The notes beneath the pieces are model-generated. The model worked only from the letters and a program-made list of their open reading frames with translations, was not told the DNA's origin and made no database searches. Source: Schistocerca nitens (lineage: Eukaryota; Arthropoda; Insecta; Orthoptera; Acrididae). From it: a stretch of 64,000 nucleotides of DNA. Shown in pieces: positions 22,189 through 31,733 of the stretch. Made by a program: the position numbers and the translations under genes. Where the stretch lies: NCBI RefSeq assembly GCF_023898315.1, contig NC_064619.1:349132650-349196649 (forward strand), in the 5' to 3' direction. Each line of letters opens with the position of its first letter. Positions within the stretch are counted from its first letter, which is position 1.

Positions 22189-25100
22189 GCAGCTTCGGCT
22201 TCTGGCAGCAATATAGACGGTTCAGAAAGTAATGACACTACAACTTTACACTACGTACGCCTGGAAGATATGAGAGACATTTTGCTAGGCGAAAAGGAAA
22301 ATAATGTAGACGCATTTTTACATCCTGTTATTGAAGTATGTGTGGGTAAGAATAAGTTCACTGCAGTTTTAGATTCTGGGAGCCCATTGAACGTCATTAG
22401 TGAATCAGTTTTTCGTATATGTGAAAGAACTATTGCCTGTCCTGTGTTACCTATTTCTAAAACTACAATTCGAGGAGCGATTTCTGGAAAAGGTGTGGAA
22501 GTTAAACAACAGACCAACCTAAATTTCATTTGTCAAGGATACGAATTGTCTGCTAATTTTATTATTGTTCCATTACTCAGTACACAGATTATATTAGGTA
22601 TGGAGTTTCTTAACACACATAAGGCAATTTTGAACCTTAAAGAAGGAAGTGTGAATTTGGCTGTTGCCGGAATGCCGAAATGTTTGAAATTTTTCGAGTG
22701 TTTAGCAAGATCTGAATCAGATACAAAATGTTTAAGGTTTCTTACTTCTGATGTTTTCTTTGAGCATTATGACGACAATGTGTTTATTCATGACAATGAC
22801 AATAGACACAGAGACGCGATGGATGATGTAATTAATAGCGAAGAATTAATTAATGAAAAGGTTAAGAAAGCTGAAGTGCCAGATGACGTTGCAAGAGAAG
22901 AGTTGCACCACATTTTGACTTCACATGCTACAGTGTTTAGTCATCACACAGGAACTATACAAGGCTTACAATATTTATTTAAAGTAAAAGAACACACACC
23001 ATTTCGCGGGAAAACGTACGCTATTCCTTTGGCTTACAGAGACAAGGTTAAGAATGAACTTCAATACATGTTAGATCAGGGCATTATTGAGCCAGCAGTC
23101 AGCCCTTATACCAGCCCATTACACGTTGTTCTTAAAAAGGATGGGTCAATTCGTTTGGTTCTGGATTCCAGACAGATAAATAATATTATTATTCCTGAAA
23201 CTGACCGTCCACAAAATTTAGATGAACTTCTTCAACATTTCCATGGAATTAAAGTTTTATCCACGACTGATATGCGCGCAAGTTTTTGGCAAATAGAACT
23301 CCACCCTGATTGTAGAAAATATACTGCCTTTTTAGCCTTTGGTAACTGTTACCAGTTTCGGAAATTACCGTTTGGACTTACTGTATCTTCTGCAGCATTC
23401 ATTCGTAGTTTAAATGAAATTTTACCTGTTTATATTCGTGACAATATTACTTCATATGTTGACGACATTCTTATTGCTAAACGTTCTTGGAGTGAACACA
23501 ACAAAATTTTGGATTCATTATTACGTGTTTTTGCAAGAGTTGGCACTACTGTGAACTTAGAAAAATCTGAATTTGGTCGTTCTCAGGTGAAATTTCTCGG
23601 TCACATTATTTCTACAGAAGGTATTCTTCCCGATCCAGAGAAATTAGACGCTATTCGTAATTATGCTGTTCCTACCACAAAACGTGATGTTCGTAGTTTC
23701 CTTGGTGTCTGTAATTTTCTTAGACGCTTTGTTAGATTGGACAATTTGGCCACACCTCGTTTATGTGAACTATCTGGAAAGAAATCTAATTGGTGTTGGG
23801 ATGAGGAAGCTCAGTCAGAATTTGAACAACTTCGTGATGCTTTAGTTGCTGCTCCACTTCTTTCACATCCGGATCTATCTAAAGATTTTTCTTTGGCGAC
23901 GGACTCATCATACAAAGGCCTAGGTGCACACTTATTTCAAGAGATAGAAGAAGACGGCGTTGTAGTACAGAAAACTATTGCCCTTGGAAGTCGTGTTCTC
24001 TCTAAATCAGAAAAGAATTATTCGATTACGGAACTTGAAGCTTTGGCTGTTGTTTGGGCTTTCACAAAATTTCGCACATTTTTGTTCGGTAGACATACTA
24101 AGGTTTACACTGATCATCGAGCTTTGGAATTTCTTATGTCGACAAAATTAACTCATGGCAGATTGTCACGATGGGCGTTGTACCTACAGGAATTTGATTT
24201 TAGTATTGTTTACATACAGGGATCTTCAAATATTGTTGCTGATGCTTTATCACGTGCACCTATGGGTTTGAAACAAAGTGCTGAAGAGGACTGCAAAGAA
24301 GACCATTATTGTTTGATGTACATTCATGGTGTTGCGTTTGAGAATTTTATTTCGTCTTCGCTCCAGGACATCGCTAAGGAGCAAAACAAGGATCCAATCT
24401 GGAAGGACATTAAGGAGAAGTGGAGGAGAAAGGAAAGCGTAGCGATTAGACAGCATTATTTAGTTCGCAATGACATTCTTTTCAAACGAAAATCGGTCGA
24501 CAACTCTGTTTGGTTAGTTTGTATTCCTGATGAGTGGGTCAATAAATTGATTTGGTACACACATTTTAGTTATGCGCACTTTGGTCCCAGAAAATGCTTT
24601 CATAAATTACGAGAAAATTGCTACTTCAGTAATATGGAAAAACGTATTCGATCTGTTCTTGCCAAATGCAAATTATGTCAAAAGGCTAAGCCGCCAACTG
24701 TTTCTCACAGAGCACCGTTGTTTCCTATCATTCCAGCGAAATTAAAGGACATGGCTGCAGTCGATTTGTTCGGTCCAGTGGTTCGTTCTACTAATGGTTT
24801 TTCGTACATTTTCGTAGCAGTGGAATTGACATCAAAATATGTGTGTTTTACACCTTTACGCAAAGCAACAGCTCGTTCAGTATCTAATGCTTTCATCAAA
24901 CATTTTCTTAAAGAAGTTGGTCATGTTGATAAGGTTATATCAGATAATGGATCACAGTTTCGCTCTAAAATTTGGCTTTGTACTCTACGGCGTCGTAAGA
25001 TTAAACCAATTTTTATTTCACTTTTTCACCCTCAATCTAATGCTTCAGAGAGATGGATGAAGGAAATCAATAAATTGTGCCGTCTTTATTGTCATCAGAA

Positions 25101-25560
25101 TCACAGAACTTGGGATCAGTATCTTCATATTTTTCAAAACATTCTGAATGAACTTCCTAATGATTCAACTTCTTTACCGCCTCTATTGATATTAAAAAAT
25201 AAAGTACCAACAAATCGCATTTCTGAAATCGTTCCATTTCCGCCTTCACGGAAACTGCGGCATTCTGAAGTTGTCAACCTGGCTCTACAAAATATTGCAT
25301 CTGCAGCAGCTAGAAGAGAGAAATCAGCTAAACGTCCTGGTCGTTTAAAAATCTTGTCAGTTGGTCAGAAGGTGTTAATTAAGTCTCATCGTTTGTCTCA
25401 TAAAGGAAAAGGCTTGTGTCGCAAATTTTTTCTGCTTTATAACGGTCCATATAGAGTTCGCAAAATTATTCATGATAACACTGTTGAAGTAGAAACTCTT
25501 AAATCTCGGCGCTCTAAGGGAATACATCACACATCTAACGTTAAAATTTTTGTGGAATGA
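22186..25560 (+). CDS. B pol: protease, reverse transcriptase, RNase H, integrase
   Basis: Uninterrupted from the junction; the first ATG is at 22270 (1,096 residues from there). Counting from that ATG, protease has VLDSGSPLNV at about 35 and IILGMEFL. Reverse transcriptase spans about 240-480, with DGSIRLVLDSRQIN, LSTTDMRASFWQI, KLPFGLTVSSAAF and YVDD at 396-399. RNase H has LATDSS with catalytic Asp near 545 and a later TDHRALEF. Integrase has the HHCC zinc module (HFSYAHFG, then CKLCQK) and a DDE core from AAVDLFGP, ISDNGSQF and ASERWMKE, then a GPY-type LLYNGPYRV near the end. All catalytic residues that I can check are present. It is the best-preserved pol here. Confidence 0.92.
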   Translation, partial: LAASASGSNIDGSESNDTTTLHYVRLEDMRDILLGEKENNVDAFLHPVIEVCVGKNKFTAVLDSGSPLNVISESVFRICERTIACPVLPISKTTIRGAISGKGVEVKQQTNLNFICQGYELSANFIIVPLLSTQIILGMEFLNTHKAILNLKEGSVNLAVAGMPKCLKFFECLARSESDTKCLRFLTSDVFFEHYDDNVFIHDNDNRHRDAMDDVINSEELINEKVKKAEVPDDVAREELHHILTSHATVFSHHTGTIQGLQYLFKVKEHTPFRGKTYAIPLAYRDKVKNELQYMLDQGIIEPAVSPYTSPLHVVLKKDGSIRLVLDSRQINNIIIPETDRPQNLDELLQHFHGIKVLSTTDMRASFWQIELHPDCRKYTAFLAFGNCYQFRKLPFGLTVSSAAFIRSLNEILPVYIRDNITSYVDDILIAKRSWSEHNKILDSLLRVFARVGTTVNLEKSEFGRSQVKFLGHIISTEGILPDPEKLDAIRNYAVPTTKRDVRSFLGVCNFLRRFVRLDNLATPRLCELSGKKSNWCWDEEAQSEFEQLRDALVAAPLLSHPDLSKDFSLATDSSYKGLGAHLFQEIEEDGVVVQKTIALGSRVLSKSEKNYSITELEALAVVWAFTKFRTFLFGRHTKVYTDHRALEFLMSTKLTHGRLSRWALYLQEFDFSIVYIQGSSNIVADALSRAPMGLKQSAEEDCKEDHYCLMYIHGVAFENFISSSLQDIAKEQNKDPIWKDIKEKWRRKESVAIRQHYLVRNDILFKRKSVDNSVWLVCIPDEWVNKLIWYTHFSYAHFGPRKCFHKLRENCYFSNMEKRIRSVLAKCKLCQKAKPPTVSHRAPLFPIIPAKLKDMAAVDLFGPVVRSTNGFSYIFVAVELTSKYVCFTPLRKATARSVSNAFIKHFLKEVGHVDKVISDNGSQFRSKIWLCTLRRRKIKPIFISLFHPQSNASERWMKEINKLCRLYCHQNHRTWDQYLHIFQNILNELPNDSTSLPPLLILKNKVPTNRISEIVPFPPSRKLRHSEVVNLALQNIASAAARREKSAKRPGRLKILSVGQKVLIKSHRLSHKGKGLCRKFFLLYNGPYRVRKIIHDNTVEVETLKSRRSKGIHHTSNVKIFVE

Positions 25561-28500
25561 CATACTTCTGAGAAACCAACAGTTGTACGTAAACACACGG
25601 AGAATGCAAGGATACCGCGCCGTGTTCCGGCGGCGGCACATACTCAAAGCAACAGTCAGTCTGCGCGCCGCACATGGCAGTCGTTGACCGCAAACAATTA
25701 CTTCCTGCGTCACGCGCCAACAGCTGATCGAGCGCTCAGTGTGAATGCACTGACAGCCGTAAACAAATACACAGTCTAATTTCTCCGATTAAATTCTGTA
25801 TAAGCTATGGTGACTTTATAAATTATGTTATTAACGTTCAGTATTTTTCAGGATATGGTTCTATAAAATATTTAAGAACTTCAGGTAAATTCTGTGCGTG
25901 TCCGACGTTAAGACGACTTGCTATTGAGAAAATTTCAGGAAGAATGTCATTTCGAAGAAGAAAGTAATAAACAAGAAAGGTAACGATTAATTGAGTTTAT
26001 TTTTCAGGTAACATATTTCCACTTAGGTACGTAATTTAGACGTAATTTGCTGCTTGCGATTACGTGACTCATACTTTGTGCTAAATTTCGTGTTCTATGA
26101 ATTTACTTGTGAAGCGACGTGCTTACGCACATTAACTGATTTTGACGATGATTGATTAATGAACAGGCTTGTTATTTGTATATATTATGCATCACTTGGC
26201 TGCACTGCTTTTTCACTGATGTCATATTTTTCTATTATGTGCCTGCTGTGCTTATTTATTTAAATTATAATTGTCACCTGATTAATTGTGCTGACTGTAG
26301 TTAGGTATGTAGGTTACACTTTGTGATTTATCTGCTTGCGCCTTCATGTTTACTTATTAAGATTACATATGAACATTTATTTGCTTATGCTGAATGATGC
26401 TAATGACTTGTTTATTACGTAAGATATATGTTTGCTGCTGTGCGTATGGATTGCATATTTACACACTTCTGTTTTGTTGTCATAACTGTAAGTTGGTATA
26501 TAGAAATGCTGATATACTGTGTACAAACATAGAGTTTAGGTCACACTATGGTATTAATTATAGATTGTTCGCTTGGCAGAGCCTCGTTGTAGGGATTGTG
26601 CTGCATCCACTTGTTGACATTCTGTTCTCTACTGGTATATTTACGCGCTATTGCATGTTTTGCTTACGCTCAGTGCCTTATATTTTTAAGATAAGAAAAT
26701 GAACTGCTGTAATTCTACGAACGACATTGGTACAAGAAACTGCATAGAAGTCACATGAGCTGGAGGTTTTTAGGAAGCTGTATAAATTTATGCTAATAGG
26801 AAGGAAGCTAACGACGTGACATACCAACACTAGGTTAGACCATTGACAGTTATTACACTGCATTCTTCGTGAGCAATTGAAATAGGAAGTGACCCTTGAC
26901 ACAAGAAATACTCCACATGTTTGCTTCTGCCATGATTCTTGAAGTGGTGTACACACTGTGAAATATTATGATCATTCACACTCCGTAATCGTAATTAATT
27001 ACTGAGAGTTATTCGAACTAAGTCTGTTAGAGGTCATGTACGCATTTCTTTTATTTAATGACGGACAAGGTAAACAAAATGTATCTTATAATTTATAATG
27101 AGTAGCAGATTTGGATCAGATGGATTACACGAGAGGTTGTGTGTTGACATTGTGTCTTCGGATTGTATGAGATGATGAATTGAGGTTTGCATTAGGATTT
27201 TGTCTGCACTTGTTCGAGGAGACTGACTAGAGGAAAGAGTTGTTATGGAAGTGAAATGATATTGGCAATGAGGTTTATATGTATCGATGTATTATTGAGG
27301 TATTGAGATTACGTGAAGTTGATGATTTTTGGAGTTTCGTGGACAAGAGGTAAGGTAAATGAGGTATTATTGAAGTATTGAGATTATGTGATGCTGATGA
27401 TTATTGGAGTTTTGGTGGATAAGAGGTGAAGTAAGTGAGGAGCATATTTTTTTTGTTGGTCTATATGTAACAAGGAGGATAAAGATGGCAGACTAGAACA
27501 CTCAAGTAGAAGGAAGATTGTCTACACCCACACTTTGTTAAATCACTAAGCAGTATATACTTTTTTTGAAGAGAGGAAGTAATTGCATATCTTGGCTCAC
27601 TGACAGTTGTTCAGCAACCGTACATTTTGATCTGGCTTGGCAAACATTGGTCTTGACATGATGACTATGACGTTGACTAACTATTATTGACTGTTATACA
27701 TTGCTGCCACTACTACTTGATACACATGATGAACATAAAATTTTGACAGAATTGCATTTACACAGTTAACACTATTCAACTACACAGTAGCACTAAATGT
27801 GGATGAAAGATGAGTGAGTGTGTTTTGTGTGTTTTCCTTTTATAATCCCAGAGAAGTGATCCCAACCTATCTCCTAAATATTATTTTACTTGTTTGTTGT
27901 GGCTTGCACTGACACCCATAAAATTTATAGGTTTACTGATATTTGTGTATTTGTAATATTTAATAGGACAATTATCTGATATCATTTGTGTGTTTGTTAT
28001 GATTTGTATGTTTAGTGTAAAAGCATTGTATGTGTATTCAAACTATTGTTCATGCCTGAACTGTCTGATTAGTGATGGTGCTGCACTTTTCAACATGATG
28101 GATGCCACCTGGACATGTTTAATTTCTGCTGATGAACTGTGTGATTAGTGATAAGGAATATTATGAACTGTTATTTGCACTTTTTCTACATGATTGGTGC
28201 CACTAGGACATGTTTAATTTCTGCTGATGAACAGTGTGATTAGTGATAGTGAATTTTATGGACTGCGGTCAGCAGCTGGTCAACATTACTGGGTGCCACT
28301 GATGGACTGCTTCTACCGAAATGGTGTTACTTGTTGATGTCTGCACCTATTTAACATTGCTGGGTGCCACTGATGGACTGCTTCTACTGAAAAGATGTCA
28401 CCTGTTGATGTCTGCACCTGCCCAACATTGCTGGGTGCCACTGATGGACTGCTTCTACTGAAATGATGTCACTTGTTGGTGTCTGCACCTGCTCAACATT

Positions 28501-29130
28501 GCTGGGTGCCACTGATGGATTGCTTCTACTGAAAAGATGTCACCTGTTGATATCTGCACCTGTTCAACATTGCTGGTGCCACTAATGGAACTGCTTATAC
28601 TGAAATGGTGTTACTTGTTGGTGTCTGCACCTGTTTAACATTGCTAGGTGCCACTGATGGACTGCTTCTATTGAAATAATGTTACTTGTTGGTATTTGCA
28701 CCTGTTGACCATTGCTGGGTGCTACTGCTGGAACTGTCAACTACTTGTTTCTTGGGCTATGGAAAGCGTTTATGTGAATATTTGTATAAACTGTTTTTTG
28801 TGTATTACTGTTTGTGAAAAGTTATGAGACTCTTACCTGCACATATTCGTCATTGCTGACGCTATTGATTGAACTATTTAACCACATAATACTTGTGTAA
28901 ACTATTATGTAAAGTCACATGTATGAAAGAATTTGTATTGCTTACTGTATTTTATATATTAGGTTATTGAAAGGTCATTGCAAAGCCAAAATTTTATCTA
29001 GTATGTGATATTTACGTATTAATATTATCTTTTATTTTTGTCTGTATTTTTTTTGACGAATTTGGTGGTATTTTCACCACCAATGCTGGCAAAAATACCA
29101 TCAAATTCTAGCCTGTGGAGGAAGGGCATA
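25561..29130 (+). other. B 3' region (non-coding, 3.6 kb)
   Basis: A long AT-rich stretch between pol and the 3' LTR, without an env-like frame or membrane-protein ORF. It contains an imperfect doublet near 27280-27430, a pair of about 105-bp units near 28060-28255, and a 71-bp tandem array. It ends with a purine-rich GGAGGAAGGGCATA next to the LTR, the likely polypurine tract for plus-strand priming. Confidence 0.7.
28265..28735 (+). repeat. 71-bp tandem array in B
   Basis: About seven imperfect units with GGGTGCCACTGATGGACTGC starting at 28291, 28362, 28433 and 28504, then near 28575, 28646 and 28717. The remainder reads TTCTACTGAAATGATGTCAC, TTGTTGGTGTCTGCACCTG and CAACATTGCT. Early unit spacing is exactly 71 bases. 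Confidence 0.88.
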
Positions 29131-29891
29131 TGAAAGGTGGCTACACTGAGCCACAGCGCCAGAGATCGCGCTAGAGAGTATTGTTCCGCCGCCTCCACTG
29201 GCAGTGATTATTGAGAACTCGTAGAGGGCAGTGCTTTGGGAGAACTCGCGGTAGTCAGTGCTGAGATGTCGTAGTGAGTAGTGTTTGTTGAGATGAGCTA
29301 GTAGGCAGTGCTTGCTGAGATGTGATACTGAAAAGTTCTTGTTGAGATGTGATAGTAGCGAGTCGGTGTGGAGAGATTGTAATGTCTAGAGTGCTTTACA
29401 TCAATATAAATTAAGGTAACAAACTACTTTTCTTTTCTTTCTCATTATTTCAATGTCCTGAATAATGCGTCATTACAGGTTCAGTCAACAAAGCATCTGG
29501 CTTGTGTTCTTGTATTAGAGTGTAATTCTGGTTTTCTTGAGTAATTATGGTATTTCTATTTTCTTTAATTAATTCAGTATAAATGATATTTAAAATTTCT
29601 TGTGTTGTTGAAGAAGAACCGTGCCAGATGCGTACGTTGAGTCATACTTCCACACACAGAACAGTTACACTTGTGCTTTGGTTTCGTAGGTTTTGTAGTT
29701 GCTGGGGACTTAATTAATTAATTGTGTTAATGAAAATTTCCATTTCAATCATTGTTGTTGTTCTATGCAGTCATATTGCGTAATAATACTAGTCAGGGCC
29801 AACCGTTACGAGACTTCGTAATCGGACAGACAGCTACTAAACAAAAAATTAAAATATTATTTTCATTTTATTTTAATTAAGCCCCCATGCA
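29131..29891 (+). repeat. B 3' LTR
   Basis: Partner of 16644-17403. It ends in CCCCCATGCA, followed by the ACAT duplicate. Confidence 0.93.
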
Positions 29892-29895
29892 ACAT

Positions 29896-30709
29896 TTCAA
29901 ACCAAAGTGCAGGAATCTGAAGGTTTAAGCGATATGCAAAAGCAACAGTTGACGCAGCTGCTATCGGAATATACTATGGTATTTACCGACCGACCAGGAA
30001 TAGTCAAAGGGTACCACTATCACATAGAGGTGATGCCCCACAAAACATACTGTCGCGCAACTTACTCCATCCCTTGGTCGAGGAGGGAATTAGTAGCTAA
30101 AGAGATTCGGAAGATGTTAGAGTGGGATATCATTGAGCCCTCTTTCTCTCCATACAGTAGTCCTCTTGTAGCAGTGGCGAAAGCCAATGGAAAAATCAGG
30201 CTAGTGTTAGATGCGAGGGACATTAATGAAATTATTATACCTGTCCGGACTCGTCCAGAGAATTTAGATGAGCAGATACAAAAATTTCATGGAGTGCAGT
30301 ACTTGACCTCGTCGATCTTAAATGTTCATATTGGCAAATCCCACTTACACCGGAATCAAGGAAGTACACAGCTTTCATATTCGGAGGGCGAAGTTACCAA
30401 TTCAAAGTACTTCCCTTCGGATTGAATGTGAGTGCTGGAGTGTTTATTACTGCTCTAGACACGATACTGGGTCTAGACTTGTTAGAAAAAATCACAGTAT
30501 ATGTTGATGATCTGGTAATCGCTACTGCTACTTGGGACGAACATATGGAATTGCTGCATAGAGTACTAGAGAGATTTAAGCAAGCAGGTGTGACAGCAAA
30601 TTTAGAAAAGTCAAAATTCGGACGGAATAAAATTAAATTTTTAGGCCATCTTATGACACCACTTGGTATCAGCCCAGACAACAAAAAACTAGAGGCGATC
30701 CGAGAATTT
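29896..30709 (+). pseudogene. A1 pol part 2: reverse transcriptase, interrupted by C
   Basis: Resumes the A1 pol frame with FQTKVQESEGLSDMQK. The polymerase shows YSIPWSRRELVAKEI, KANGKIRLVLDARDIN and, after a one-base loss near 30310, VDLKCSYWQIPL, VLPFGLNVSAGVF and YVDD (near 30499), then KFLGHLMTPLGI. The frameshift lies next to the first catalytic Asp, where one G is missing in ACCTCGTCGAT. The coding sequence stops at LEAIREF, where C is inserted, and resumes at 42258 with the same codons. Confidence 0.87.
30706..30709. repeat. Target-site duplication ATTT, left of C
   Basis: ATTT here and at 42258-42261 flank element C. Joining the flanks rebuilds an in-frame REFPSPCTKRQLK. Confidence 0.9.
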
Positions 30710-31509
30710 TGAAAGGCGTATGTACTCGTTGGCAGCGATGATGAGGCATTGTAGAATCTCTGACCAGAGCAGTTGCGCTCGAAGCGCAGTGCAGTACAGT
30801 AGTCTGTTGGGAGCAGTAGCCGAGTATAGTTGCAAGCTAGTGGTAGCGCAGAGCAGTCGGCGGGCGTCGGCACCGCAACGGTCGAGATTCAGGACAAGGT
30901 ATATTATTAAGCAGCATCGCGCTCAGCTAGTAATGTAAATTAAATGTAATGAACTTTAAAGAATCGCCCCAATAATAATTTTGATTTAAAAGCGATTTTT
31001 AACAAAGAATCATTCGATTTCCTTCCATTTCCTTTAAACAAAAAAAAATTTCAATTAACTTCAAAATTTAGTTATTGGGATACATCTGCTGCAAGCTGTG
31101 GCGCAGAATAAGAGCAGAATTTTGACATGCAGTTATATTAAGGTAAGAAATTAATTCTGATTTTTGCACAGGGCCAAAGACCGACATTTCGGTTAAGCTG
31201 AGTTTTGATTGTCACTGTAGTTCCATTGTCATGGGATCATGTTTCATTATTTTATGCGAACTTATACTTGCGTCAGATTGCTAATTTTGTTTAATTGTCA
31301 TTGTCATTAATATTTTTGCGGGGAGCTTACACTTAGCTCTAGGTACATTTCCATTTGAGTAACATTAGACTTTCATTTTGTGGGGAGGTTACACTTGGCT
31401 CCATTTCTAATAATTAGTCTCTTTTAAATTTGTCTGAGGAGCTTACACTTAGCTCTGGCTCCATTTCTATTAAGTATTGTCATTTCAAAATTTCTGTGGG
31501 GAGGTTACA
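30710..31509 (+). repeat. C 5' LTR
   Basis: Runs from TGAAAGGCGTATG to GGGAGGTTACA. Differences from the 3' LTR seen by eye are CGCAACGG versus CGCAATGG and CCTTCCATT versus CCTACCATT. The 3' half carries four spaced GAGSTTACACTTRGCTC repeats near 31320-31510. Confidence 0.94.
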
Positions 31510-31511
31510 CT

Positions 31512-31527
31512 TGGCGACACCCAGTCC
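31512..31527 (+). promoter_or_regulatory. C primer-binding site
   Basis: TGGCGACACCCAGTCC begins two bases after the LTR and has the TGG start expected for pairing with a tRNA CCA end. I could not assign the tRNA. Confidence 0.55.
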
Positions 31528-31733
31528 AGGATCGTATTTCGTTGAGAATCTTTTGAAAAACAGTCAGATATCTGCTCTTATTGCTTAAATATAATTAGAA
31601 TTTGGCGCAACGCTTTTACTAATCTTGTGACTTTCTTTCCTCAGATCATCGGCAATTCGTTGCTCTGTTGTATTTGTGTGTTGCTTTTGTATTGTGCTTA
31701 TTTCTTTTGTGAATATTTGTGTCTATTGTGAAA

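Larger units (their letters stand above)
16644..29891 (+). mobile_element. B: Ty3/gypsy element inside A1 pol
   Basis: Element of 13.2 kb with LTRs of about 760 bp differing at roughly eight positions (about 1%) by hand count. It has a primer site, gag, pol and a 3.6-kb non-coding 3' region. A Penelope-like element splits its gag; without it B is about 11.2 kb. The LTR starts TGAAAGG and ends CCCCCATGCA. B and C share this LTR start, gene layout, the capsid motif NFDYKHFL and similar pol proteins, so they are sister lineages distinct from A. Confidence 0.92.
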
